DNA from: Alcaligenaceae bacterium
GTDB lineage: Bacteria; Pseudomonadota; Gammaproteobacteria; Burkholderiales; Burkholderiaceae_B
Direction: 5' to 3'
Length of the DNA stretch: 50,090 bases
Assembly (NCBI GenBank): GCA_013416485.1
Contig: JACCEO010000013.1
Location: 22,060 to 72,149, forward strand
Each line of letters begins with the position of its first letter. Within the stretch, counting starts at the first letter, position 1. Shown here one piece after another: positions 1-8,418 of this stretch. Below the pieces are notes generated by a model that was given only the letters and a program-made list of their open reading frames with translations, was not told the origin of the DNA and did not search any database. The position numbers and the translations under genes are program-made.

Positions 1-2
1 AA

Positions 3-827
3 AATCCCGCCACAAAGATCGCCTTGGGCGACTTAACCTCGGCTCCGGCATTGTTTGCTATCTTTGGTTTTTTTGTCATTGCTGCTTGTGACGCCCTGAA
101 AATTCGTGGCGCCATCCTGATAGGCATACTCGCCGTAACCTTGCTATCTATGGCTACCGGCCATAATCACTACAACGGTCTAATATCACCTATCCCCAGC
201 CTTATGCCGACCTTCATGCAGCTGGATATTATTGGTGCGTTAAACACAGGCTTTGTACACGTAGTGCTAGTTTTGGTCTTGGTAGAGGTATTTGATGCCA
301 CTGGCACTATGGTGGGCGTAGCCAAACGGGCTAACTTGATTGAACCCGGAAAACCTAACCGTTTGGGTCGTGCTTTGTTATCGGACAGCACCGCTATTGT
401 GGCAGGTTCCATGCTGGGAACCAGTAGCACCACTGCCTATGTGGAAAGTGCATCGGGTGTACAGGCTGGTGGCCGTACAGGATTAACTGCTTTAACGATT
501 GCGGTGTTATTTGTTTTGGCCTTGTTCCTGTCGCCATTGGCCGGTTCCGTGCCTGCGTATGCGACAGCGCCTGCCCTACTCTACGTTGCTGGCCTGATGC
601 TGCGCGAAATCACTGACGTTGACTGGAGCGACATTACTGAATCCACTCCTGCCGCGCTAACAGCTATGATCATGCCCTTCACCTATTCCATCGCAAATGG
701 ACTGGCGTTTGGTTTTATTAGCTATGTCGTGCTAAAAGCGGCAACAGGCAAATTTCGTCAAATTCATCCTGCTACTTTGCTAGTGGCAATATTGTTTGTA
801 ATTAAGTATGCTGTCTTCCCTGATTGA
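3..827 (+). CDS. AzgA/GhxP-type purine permease (NCS2), 3' part
   Basis: This is the C-terminal 274 residues of an inner-membrane proton symporter for purine bases such as guanine, hypoxanthine or adenine. The reading frame is open to the first base, so the true start lies outside the window. The TTG at 24 is only an internal leucine. Family marks are DATGTMVGVA, a helix-end motif, followed by SDSTAIVAGSMLGTSSTT and YVESASGV, the substrate-site region of AzgA-like carriers, and then GGRTGLTAL. Several hydrophobic spans follow to the C-terminus. I infer import of purines. The exact base cannot be told from this fragment. The next gene on the same strand is 156 bases away, so cotranscription is uncertain. 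Confidence 0.9.
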   Translation, partial: NPATKIALGDLTSAPALFAIFGFFVIAACDALKIRGAILIGILAVTLLSMATGHNHYNGLISPIPSLMPTFMQLDIIGALNTGFVHVVLVLVLVEVFDATGTMVGVAKRANLIEPGKPNRLGRALLSDSTAIVAGSMLGTSSTTAYVESASGVQAGGRTGLTALTIAVLFVLALFLSPLAGSVPAYATAPALLYVAGLMLREITDVDWSDITESTPAALTAMIMPFTYSIANGLAFGFISYVVLKAATGKFRQIHPATLLVAILFVIKYAVFPD

Positions 828-893
828 AACAAATAAACATATAGATACGTTATTTAACCTATAGCCACAGGCATGTAACAGTGAGAATCGGGC

Positions 894-929
894 AGCGCCA
901 GTGGCGACTTTAAACGCTACACTGGCGCT
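894..929. other. strong stem-loop after the purine permease gene
   Basis: Arms AGCGCCAGTG (894-903) and CACTGGCGCT (920-929) are perfectly complementary. GCG and CGC inside the loop can extend the stem past a two-base bulge. There is no T-run on either side, so this is not a classic intrinsic terminator. It may be a factor-assisted terminator for the permease gene or a leader structure of the thioredoxin mRNA, which starts 55 bases downstream. Confidence 0.5.
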
Positions 930-983
930 CAATACCATTTATGAAAACAGGACGGATACGCACCGTCTGTTGCGAGGATATTC

Positions 984-1364
984 ATGAGTACCGTTGATCT
1001 GGACAAAAACACCTTTCAGGAAGCCATACAAGACAGCAAGCCATTAATCGTGGATTTCTGGGCTCCTTGGTGCGGTCCTTGCCGTAATTTTGCACCTGTC
1101 TTTGAAGCCGCTGCTGGCAAGCACGAGGAAGTAACCTTTGCGAAGGTAAACACCGAAGATCAGCAAGAGCTAGCCACAGGTATGGGTATACGTTCTATAC
1201 CCACACTCATGGTATTTCGCGAGCAGGTTTTGTTGTTTTCTCAGCCAGGCGCCTTGTCAGCCAGCCAACTGGATGAACTGATCGACCAAGTGAAAGCTGT
1301 TGACATGGAACAAGTGCACGCCGACATTGCAGCTCAGGAAGCATCCGATAGCAGTGTTGCCTAA
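984..1364 (+). CDS. thioredoxin
   Basis: A 126-residue cytoplasmic disulfide reductase with the full thioredoxin fold. The active site WCGPC has its cysteines at residues 30 and 33 after the DFWAPW strand end. The cis-proline is P73 in RSIPTL. It reduces disulfides in client proteins using electrons from thioredoxin reductase. There are no N-terminal zinc-binding cysteines, so it is not a complete TrxC. A hydrophilic tail of about 20 residues extends past the usual C-terminal helix, longer than the standard 105-108 residue TrxA. ATG at 984 follows a GAGGA ribosome site. It is convergent with the yigZ-like gene, with 18 bases between the stops. Confidence 0.92.
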   Translation: MSTVDLDKNTFQEAIQDSKPLIVDFWAPWCGPCRNFAPVFEAAAGKHEEVTFAKVNTEDQQELATGMGIRSIPTLMVFREQVLLFSQPGALSASQLDELIDQVKAVDMEQVHADIAAQEASDSSVA

Positions 1365-1382
1365 GCCGTTTATGGCAAGGTG

Positions 1383-1982
1383 CTACACTTTTATATCGTC
1401 ACTGTGCCATACCCCCTGACCACGGGTCAGGTTGATAAAATTGGTGATGAAATCGGTAGCTAAGTGACGCGGTATTGCTAAGGTCCAGTGCACGCCTTGC
1501 TCGTCAAAACGTTCCTGTTCTATTGTGGCTTGGAACATGGATAGCCGTGATTGCAATATAGCCATATCCGCAAACTGGCAATGGCACGCTATGCGTACCT
1601 GATCAACCAATTCTGTCAGCTCTGCCAGCCGCAAACATTGTGCGGCTGTGCCGCCATATGCTCTTATTAGGCCGCCAGGACCTAGTTTGACACCACCAAA
1701 CCATCTAACTACCAATACCGCGACTTGGTCACACTGCCGCCCTTCTATGGCTTGCAGTATGGGGCGACCTGCAGTGCCGCCGGGTTCGCCATCGTCATTA
1801 AAACGATATTCGTTGTCAATTTTATAAGCCCAGCAGTTGTGTGTGGCTTCCAGCACGCTATGCTGTTCGAAAAACTGCATAGCCTGTGCCGGGGTATCCA
1901 CTGGCCCGGCATGTACCAGGAAGCGGCTTTTCCGAATGTCTTCTTGATACGTGGCAGGCCCAGCTAGGGTATATGAAGTTAT
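1383..1982 (-). CDS. yigZ: YigZ/IMPACT family protein, apparent ATA start
   Basis: A member of the YigZ/IMPACT family, conserved cytoplasmic proteins with an RNA-binding-like fold and no firmly established bacterial function. The hallmark ATHNCWAY, DGEPGGTAGRPIL and VVRWFGGVKLGPGGL motifs are present. The first conventional start, GTG at 1901, would give 172 residues and cut off the conserved KSRFLVHAGPV segment. That segment is encoded in frame just upstream. The frame runs back to the ybiT stop at 1992-1994 with no ATG, GTG or TTG before this segment. The likeliest initiation codon is ATA at 1980-1982, seven bases after an AAGG, giving about 199 residues. Either an AUA start, a start-codon mutation or a sequencing error explains this. 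Family assignment is firm; the start is not. Confidence 0.82.
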   Translation of the reverse strand: MTSYTLAGPATYQEDIRKSRFLVHAGPVDTPAQAMQFFEQHSVLEATHNCWAYKIDNEYRFNDDGEPGGTAGRPILQAIEGRQCDQVAVLVVRWFGGVKLGPGGLIRAYGGTAAQCLRLAELTELVDQVRIACHCQFADMAILQSRLSMFQATIEQERFDEQGVHWTLAIPRHLATDFITNFINLTRGQGVWHSDDIKV

Positions 1983-1991
1983 CCCAAGACC

Positions 1992-3593
1992 TTAAGCCCC
2001 AATACCACGCGAATCCAGGTAGTCATCGTAGCTACCTACATAGTCGACAATTTTTCCATCAGGCAAAATTTCAATAATGCGATCCGCTAGCCCTGAAACG
2101 AATTCCCGGTCATGAGACACAAAAATCAAGGTACCTGCGTATTGCTCTAGGGCATATTGCAAGGACTCTATGGATTCCATATCCAAGTGGTTGGTAGGTT
2201 CGTCTAGCAGCATAACGTTGTGCCGGCCCAACATCAGTCGACCAAATGTCATACGGTTTTTCTCACCACCTGATAAAACCTTAACGGATTTAGTGATGTC
2301 ATCGCTAGAAAACAACAAACGACCCAGTATGCCCCGTATGGTCTGATCGTCGTCGCCTTCTTGACGGTAGTCATCTACCCAGTCAAGTAAGTTTTTAGTG
2401 GATTCAAATTGATCTGAAACGTCTTGGGCCATATAGCCAATATTCGCATTATCAGACCATTTTACGGAACCGGTATCCGGCGCAAGGTCACCGCTCAACA
2501 TGCGTAATAATGTGGTTTTACCAACACCGTTAGCACCGATAATGGCAATTTTCTGGCCCGCTTCTATCATGGCCGAAAACGAAGAGATAACAGGCTGCTC
2601 GTAGGTTTTACTGATATGTTCTACGGTAACGGCAAGGCGGTGTAGTACCTTGATTTGATCAAAGCGTATGAAAGGATTTTGCCGTGAAGACGGTTTAACC
2701 TCAATTGCTTCGGCTTTGATGCGATCAATTTGTTTAAGGCGTGATGTAGCTTGTCTGGCCTTGGACTTGTTAGCCGAGAAACGGCGTACAAAGTCCTGTA
2801 AATCGGCTACACGCTCTTTGGCCTTGGCATTGGCTGACTGCACGCGCTGCCTGGCCTGCGTAGAGGCCAGCATATAGTCATCGTAGTTACCTGGGTATAC
2901 GCGTAGCTCACGGTAGTCCAAGTCAGCCATATGGGTACATACTTGGTTCAGAAAGTGCCGATCATGACTAATAATAATCATGGTACTTTGATAGCCGTTT
3001 AGTACATCTTCCAGCCAACGTATGGTATTGATATCCAGGTTGTTAGTGGGCTCATCCAGTAACAAGACATCAGGATTAGAGAACAAGGCCTGTGCTAACA
3101 ACACACGCAGTTTCCAACCAGGAGCAATTTCCCGCATAGGCAGATTGTGTTGCTCAACCGGAATTTCCAGGCCTAACAGCAATTCACCCGCACGCGCTTC
3201 AGAGGTATAACCATCGTATTCAGCAAAACGTGTTTCCAGGTTTGCTGCTTCCATGTAGTCGTCTTCGGTGGCATCCGGGTTGGCATAAATGGCATCCCGT
3301 TCAGCCATAACTTGCCACATTTCTGCATGACCCATCATGACTACATCCAATACCCGCTCGTCTTCATAAGCAAACTGATCTTGGCGCAATTTCCCCAGCC
3401 GTACACCGGGATCCAGGGCTACGTTGCCGGAAGTGGCTTCTAGGTCCCCGCCTATGATTTTCATGAAGGTTGACTTACCGGAGCCATTCGCACCGATCAG
3501 ACCATAGCGGTTGCCATCGCCAAACTTGACGTTGACGTTTTCAAAAAGCGGCTTGGAGCCAAATTGGATAGTTAGATTTGCGGTAGAAATCAC
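1992..3593 (-). CDS. ybiT: ABC-F family ATPase YbiT
   Basis: A 533-residue soluble protein with two ABC ATPase domains and no membrane segments. ABC-F proteins of this type act on ribosomes; the specific role of YbiT is poorly defined. Walker A motifs are GANGSGKST near residue 34 and GANGVGKTT in the second half. Walker B regions are [11 protein letters not shown] and [11 protein letters not shown]. The second signature is LSGGEKNR. The first signature is the unusual IAPGWKLRV, typical of YbiT. The interdomain linker is rich in Arg/Lys ([13 protein letters not shown]), as expected for the P-site tRNA interaction motif. Length and motifs match E. coli YbiT from end to end. The start is GTG at 3593. 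It probably forms an operon with the downstream yigZ-like gene. Confidence 0.93.
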   Translation of the reverse strand: MISTANLTIQFGSKPLFENVNVKFGDGNRYGLIGANGSGKSTFMKIIGGDLEATSGNVALDPGVRLGKLRQDQFAYEDERVLDVVMMGHAEMWQVMAERDAIYANPDATEDDYMEAANLETRFAEYDGYTSEARAGELLLGLEIPVEQHNLPMREIAPGWKLRVLLAQALFSNPDVLLLDEPTNNLDINTIRWLEDVLNGYQSTMIIISHDRHFLNQVCTHMADLDYRELRVYPGNYDDYMLASTQARQRVQSANAKAKERVADLQDFVRRFSANKSKARQATSRLKQIDRIKAEAIEVKPSSRQNPFIRFDQIKVLHRLAVTVEHISKTYEQPVISSFSAMIEAGQKIAIIGANGVGKTTLLRMLSGDLAPDTGSVKWSDNANIGYMAQDVSDQFESTKNLLDWVDDYRQEGDDDQTIRGILGRLLFSSDDITKSVKVLSGGEKNRMTFGRLMLGRHNVMLLDEPTNHLDMESIESLQYALEQYAGTLIFVSHDREFVSGLADRIIEILPDGKIVDYVGSYDDYLDSRGIGA

Positions 3594-3701
3594 AGGTGGG
3601 TTTTCACAGTAAAGTAGTCAGAATAACCATCTAGTTTACCAAGGCAGCAAGAAGCGTGCTTGATATTGTGGCGGCACAGCCTTGAACAGCCTAAGGTGAA
3701 C

Positions 3702-4649
3702 TTAGGCGTGCTCGTGCAACACCAAGTGGGCCATACCGTCTTCGGTAGCTATGCCGACCTTCTTTCCTATAGGCAGGGTGGCTTTGATTTTGACATGGCC
3801 ATAAGGTAACCCAGTAATTACCGGCACCTTGACGGTAGCCCTTAACCAGGTAACTACAGCATCTAAGTTATAGCCATTATCATGAGCAGCCAGGCGATAA
3901 TCGGTAAATCGGCCCAATACGATTGCGTTCTGGCGTGCCAATACACCTGAGTGCCATAACTGAGTCAGCATGCGTTCAATACGGAAAGGATGTTCACCAA
4001 CGTCTTCTAAAAACAATATCCCACCGTCTATTTGAGGCATCCAGGGTGTACCTAGTAGAGATGCGACCATCGCCAGATTACCGCCCCACAATATCCCTCG
4101 TGCATCGACAGGATCTGCATCAGGGGCTTCAAAACTTAGGATTTCCAGTTCTTCACTTAAGGTTTCGACAAACAAGGCGGCTGTTAAATCGTCCATTTTC
4201 TTGTTGCCGAAATCAAATATCGCTGTAGGGCCAGCATAACTGATCGCCCCTGTCGTTGCCAGTAACGCCAGATTAAACACGGTAAAGTCGCTTTGGCCGA
4301 TGAAAATTTTATTACTGTCAGCGGCAGCTTGCCAATCTATTAGAGGTAGTAGACGGCTTAAACCGTAGCCACCACGTGTCGCCATAACAATAGGCAGAGG
4401 CTGCTTTATTGCCCGTGCTATGCCTGCCAGACGCTGTTTATCGGTACCGGCAAAGCGCTGGTGTACTTCCAAAGCACTGCGATCGACAGTAGTTTTAAAA
4501 CCCAGTTCGCCCAATCGACTTTTTGCTAAATCCAGACTGGCTGGATCGGCAACCGCCCCTGAAGGGGAAATTAGGTAAATACCATCGGGTGTCGCATGTA
4601 CGTGAGAATGATGGTCATGCAAAGAAGAGGCTGTTGACGTAGACGTCAT
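3702..4649 (-). CDS. ldcA: LD-carboxypeptidase (peptidase S66)
   Basis: A 315-residue muramoyltetrapeptide carboxypeptidase. Enzymes of this family cleave the terminal D-alanine from the L-lysyl or mDAP-D-Ala bond of recycled murein tetrapeptides in the cytoplasm. The catalytic triad is visible: Ser120 in GQSDFT, Glu215 in FLEDVGE and His285 in GLPYGH. The ATRGGYG loop and the ILWGGNL segment are also conserved. No signal peptide is present. The first 20 residues are a non-conserved leader rich in His (HDHHSHVHA), possibly a metal-binding tail or an over-extended start. The family core starts near GIYLISPSG. tadA lies 48 bases upstream on the same strand and may be cotranscribed. Confidence 0.92.
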   Translation of the reverse strand: MTSTSTASSLHDHHSHVHATPDGIYLISPSGAVADPASLDLAKSRLGELGFKTTVDRSALEVHQRFAGTDKQRLAGIARAIKQPLPIVMATRGGYGLSRLLPLIDWQAAADSNKIFIGQSDFTVFNLALLATTGAISYAGPTAIFDFGNKKMDDLTAALFVETLSEELEILSFEAPDADPVDARGILWGGNLAMVASLLGTPWMPQIDGGILFLEDVGEHPFRIERMLTQLWHSGVLARQNAIVLGRFTDYRLAAHDNGYNLDAVVTWLRATVKVPVITGLPYGHVKIKATLPIGKKVGIATEDGMAHLVLHEHA

Positions 4650-4697
4650 GGTGACTCGTAGTGAAGAGAAGGAAGATAAAAGAAAATACTAAGCGAC

Positions 4698-5192
<495 letters not shown>

Positions 5193-5357
5193 CTAATGGA
5201 TAGTGTTTTTGCTAAGCGGGCGATAGTAACAGCTCGTCAGGTACGCCTACTAGCAATGATGTACCAAAATATTACCAACACAAGTACTATAGTCATAGTT
5301 GGACAAGCACGGGCGCCTTGCTTACCGCGCCTGTATATTTCATTAAACGGAGGTTTT

Positions 5358-6194
5358 ATGCTAAGTCGTATCGCCGTACACCTAGGCCATGATCAAGGTT
5401 GTGAACGTCGTCTTAAAGCTGCAATAGTTCTAGCCAAGCAGCACAAAGCTGAAATTATAGGTATCTACCCTTCTGATCTTATGCCACACCCAGGGTATGA
5501 CGACAATGTGATCCCAGCAGAGCTGCAACAAGTAATGAAAACTCAGGCTGCGCGCTCGCGTATGGAAAATAAAGCCATGTTCGTTGAACAAACTGCAGCG
5601 GCAGGTGTCAAGGCACAATGGCGAGGTCCCCAGGGGAGTGCCGACGAAGTCCTGGCTTTGCATTCGCGCTACTGTGATCTGCTGGTCATGAGCAAAGCTG
5701 AAAACCGCGACACCGTAAGCGCTATCATTCCTAATCTGCCAGAATCGGTTGTTATGGCTGCAGGTCGACCCGTGCTTATGATACCTACGGTGGCTTCTGT
5801 AAGCACTGTCGGTCAGCGTATATTATTTTGTTGGGATCAAAAGCGTGAGTCAGCTCGTGCTTTTGCCGACGCTGCACCTTTACTTAAACAATGTACTTCT
5901 CTGGTCGTTCTAAGTGTGGACCCAAACCCAGCCACCCTGAGTAATCAAGATATCCCTGATGATGACTTCAGCAATTATTGTATGGCTATGGGGTATCCAC
6001 GCCCCATCATGGAAAACAAATCCAGCGAAGGTTACGGTGTTGGCAATATTATTTTAAATACCGCCACCGACCACGGTAGCGATTTAATTGTGATGGGAGC
6101 TTACGGCCATAGCCGTATGCGTCAATGGATAATGGGGGGTGCCTCGCGCACCTTATTTAGCTCCATGACCGTTCCTGTGTTGCTGTCACACTAA
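5358..6194 (+). CDS. tandem universal stress protein (UspA family)
   Basis: A 278-residue cytoplasmic protein made of two UspA domains. The first spans about residues 1-145 (LSRIAVHLGHD, then GRPVLMIP). The second spans about 150-278 and ends with the ATP-binding motif GAYGHSRMRQWIMGGASRTLF-type signature and PVLLSH. The first domain lacks the glycine-rich nucleotide motif, so only the second is likely to bind ATP. Such proteins accumulate in stress or stationary phase; a precise role cannot be inferred. The frame is open 54 codons further upstream. I chose ATG 5358 because a strong GGAGG lies just before it and because the Usp fold begins there. Confidence 0.85.
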   Translation: MLSRIAVHLGHDQGCERRLKAAIVLAKQHKAEIIGIYPSDLMPHPGYDDNVIPAELQQVMKTQAARSRMENKAMFVEQTAAAGVKAQWRGPQGSADEVLALHSRYCDLLVMSKAENRDTVSAIIPNLPESVVMAAGRPVLMIPTVASVSTVGQRILFCWDQKRESARAFADAAPLLKQCTSLVVLSVDPNPATLSNQDIPDDDFSNYCMAMGYPRPIMENKSSEGYGVGNIILNTATDHGSDLIVMGAYGHSRMRQWIMGGASRTLFSSMTVPVLLSH

Positions 6195-6208
6195 ACGGCT
6201 ATGTCTTA

Positions 6209-7771
6209 TCAGGCCATTACACACCGGTTACGACCACTGGTTTTGGCCTGATACAGCGCTTTATCGGCGGCGGCCACTATGGTTTTGACGCTATCGCCCT
6301 CAGTAGGCACTAAAACCTGTATACCAATACTGATGGTTAATATCCCTAGCGGTGCTGTTTCGTTAGGTATGGCTGCGTCATGAATAGCACTGCGTATGCG
6401 CTCAGCAACTTGCATAGCCCCTATGGTACTGGTGTTAGGCAACACAACCACAAACTCTTCACCGCCGTATCTGGCGACCAAGTCACCGGGACGGGTAACA
6501 CTTGCTTTAATAATGCTACTTACCCGGCGTAGGCAATCATCACCCATCTGGTGTCCATACGTGTCGTTATAGCGCTTGAAGTAATCAATATCTAACATAA
6601 ACAGGCCTAGGGCGTGCTGTTCACGCAAAGCCCGTTTAAATTCCATTTCAGCGGTGTATTCAAACTCTCTACGGTTATTCAGGCCAGTCAAACTGTCTTC
6701 CCTGGCCAATAATTCTAAGGCGTTATTGGCACGTACCAAACGCTCTTGAGTTTCTTGCAATTGTTTAGCTGCACGCTCCTGATTTTGTAGCAATGTAAAT
6801 AAACGATGGCCTAACCACATCAGGACGACGCTTAAACACAAAACAACAAACGTAAAAACTACAGAATTCCTGCGCCATTCTTGCAGCATATCGCTTTGGC
6901 TATTACCTACATACACCACCAAAGGGTAATCCGATAAACGCACGAAGCTAACCACACGAGTCACCTTGTCTATAGGCGTTCGCATAATTTCAGTCCCTTT
7001 GTCTCGGGATTTTAAATACGTGGAAAACAAAGGCCCTTTTGATAGACTGGTTCCTACATCACTATCACGAAATGGTAATCGCCATAACAAAGTGCCGTTA
7101 TCCATGACCAAGGCTATAGTACGGTTGTGGCCCACTACCAGCCCACCATATAGACTAATGAAGTGACTAATGCTGATGCGCGCTAGTACCACACCTGCGA
7201 AACTACCATCGGGGTTATTAAGACGTCTACTAACTGTAAACACCCACTCGTTATTGGTACGCTTTCGTTGGGGTGGGCCAATAAAGGATTCAGGATTAGT
7301 GCTGGTCATGTGATGTGCAAAATAGCTGCCTTGCGTGACAGTATTCATAATCGGTGCTAAAGGATGCGCCGATAAGACTTGTTGACCAGACTGATCTAGA
7401 ATGATGAAGTCTTGCACCTGAGGTAACTGATTAAGTTGTTGTGCCAGTATTCGGGACATGCTTTTAAGGTGCTCTGGCGCCATGCCTTCAATAGCAATAC
7501 TACTGACTATGCCTGACAGCACCACGTCGGCTTGTTTAATAATCGCGTCAGTATTTTGGCCTATGGTTTGAGCCAGGTTTTCAATGGCAACTTTTTGCGA
7601 ACTCAGTTGTGCATTGCGCGAAGTCCATAGCACCAGAACCACAATGGCTAGCAAAGAAAGACCAGCGACCACCGCAAATGCCAAGGCATTAAACAGCCCT
7701 GTTTTGGCACGCGGTGGTGCAAAGTACACCAGGTTAGTGTCCTGATCACGCAAGCCTTTGTACTCGTTCAC
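6209..7771 (-). CDS. membrane diguanylate cyclase with Cache-type sensor
   Basis: A 520-residue inner-membrane signalling enzyme that makes cyclic di-GMP from two GTP. There is a transmembrane segment at about 27-50. A periplasmic region of about 250 residues follows, looking like a double-Cache (PDC) sensor: helix, then LDQSGQQVLSAHP and GSYFAHH. Another transmembrane segment lies near 308-330, then a short coiled coil and a C-terminal GGDEF domain. The active site GGEEF is at 436-440. The inhibitory RxxD I-site (RPGD) lies five residues before it, so product inhibition is expected. No EAL or HD-GYP domain is present. It is convergent with the Usp gene. The ligand is unknown; Cache domains of this shape often bind small organic acids or amino acids. 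Confidence 0.9.
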   Translation of the reverse strand: MNEYKGLRDQDTNLVYFAPPRAKTGLFNALAFAVVAGLSLLAIVVLVLWTSRNAQLSSQKVAIENLAQTIGQNTDAIIKQADVVLSGIVSSIAIEGMAPEHLKSMSRILAQQLNQLPQVQDFIILDQSGQQVLSAHPLAPIMNTVTQGSYFAHHMTSTNPESFIGPPQRKRTNNEWVFTVSRRLNNPDGSFAGVVLARISISHFISLYGGLVVGHNRTIALVMDNGTLLWRLPFRDSDVGTSLSKGPLFSTYLKSRDKGTEIMRTPIDKVTRVVSFVRLSDYPLVVYVGNSQSDMLQEWRRNSVVFTFVVLCLSVVLMWLGHRLFTLLQNQERAAKQLQETQERLVRANNALELLAREDSLTGLNNRREFEYTAEMEFKRALREQHALGLFMLDIDYFKRYNDTYGHQMGDDCLRRVSSIIKASVTRPGDLVARYGGEEFVVVLPNTSTIGAMQVAERIRSAIHDAAIPNETAPLGILTISIGIQVLVPTEGDSVKTIVAAADKALYQAKTSGRNRCVMA

Positions 7772-7844
7772 GATGCTGAATTTCCCCGTAAGTCAGCCAT
7801 TATGGCGACCTTAATTAGCATGTGTGCTCACAATATCCATAGAG

Positions 7845-8327
7845 TTAATCACGAAAGTTTTCAAACTGCAGAGGTACATCTACATCCGTTTTCTTTAGCA
7901 AGGCAATGGCAGCTTGTAGATCGTCACGTTTTTTACCACTAATACGCAGTTTCTCACCATTTATCTGAGCTTCAACTTTAATTTTTTCAGCTTTTAATGC
8001 GGCAATCAGCTTTTTGGACACAGGCTGCTCTATACCTTGACGCACCGTAATTTTTTGTCGGGCACCGCCCAGGTTTTCATTGGGTGAATCCGTTTCAAGG
8101 CAACGGACATCGACGCCGCGGGCAGATAAACGTCCACGCAGTATATCTAGCATCTGATTAAGCTGAAATACACTAGGGGCCGATTGATTGATTACATACC
8201 CATCCAGTTCAAACTTGGCATCAGTGCCTTTAAAATCAAAACGGGTATTGAGTTCGCGACTGGCTTGATCTACGGCATTGGCCAGCTCGTGCTTATCAAC
8301 TTCAGAAACCACATCAAATGAAGGCAT
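7845..8327 (-). CDS. yajQ: YajQ family nucleotide-binding protein
   Basis: A 160-residue cytoplasmic protein of the YajQ family. Members bind nucleotides or RNA, and in some bacteria cyclic di-GMP, and can act as transcriptional coregulators. The sequence starts with the typical PSFDVVSEVDKHEL, then NTRFDFKGTDA, and ends with DVPLQFENFRD, matching the family across its length. The frame is open upstream to 8459, but ATG 8327 is the conserved start. The longer frame would run into the end of the acyl-CoA synthetase gene. A hairpin lies in the leader, between the two genes. Its position next to a diguanylate cyclase gene may be chance. Confidence 0.93.
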   Translation of the reverse strand: MPSFDVVSEVDKHELANAVDQASRELNTRFDFKGTDAKFELDGYVINQSAPSVFQLNQMLDILRGRLSARGVDVRCLETDSPNENLGGARQKITVRQGIEQPVSKKLIAALKAEKIKVEAQINGEKLRISGKKRDDLQAAIALLKKTDVDVPLQFENFRD

Positions 8328-8349
8328 AAAAACAAATCCAAAAGATAAG

Positions 8350-8375
8350 CCGGCCTGGCGACTTGGCCAGACCGG
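8350..8375 (-). terminator. probable terminator of the acyl-CoA synthetase gene
   Basis: Arms CCGGCCTGGC (8350-8359) and GCCAGACCGG (8366-8375) pair with a single mismatch around a six-base loop. On the minus strand the stem is followed by a moderately T-rich stretch, CTTATCTTTT. It lies between the synthetase stop and the yajQ start, so it could also attenuate readthrough into yajQ. Confidence 0.5.
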
Positions 8376-8418
8376 ATAAAAACAAGTAGTGTCGTTTGGT
8401 AAGGCTTGCGCTTTACCC

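Noticed and set aside
170-433. Antisense open frames such as the one across the purine permease gene, and many in recBC, lon and the TRAP genes
   Set aside because: They lie wholly inside well-supported genes on the other strand, with no domains or ribosome sites.
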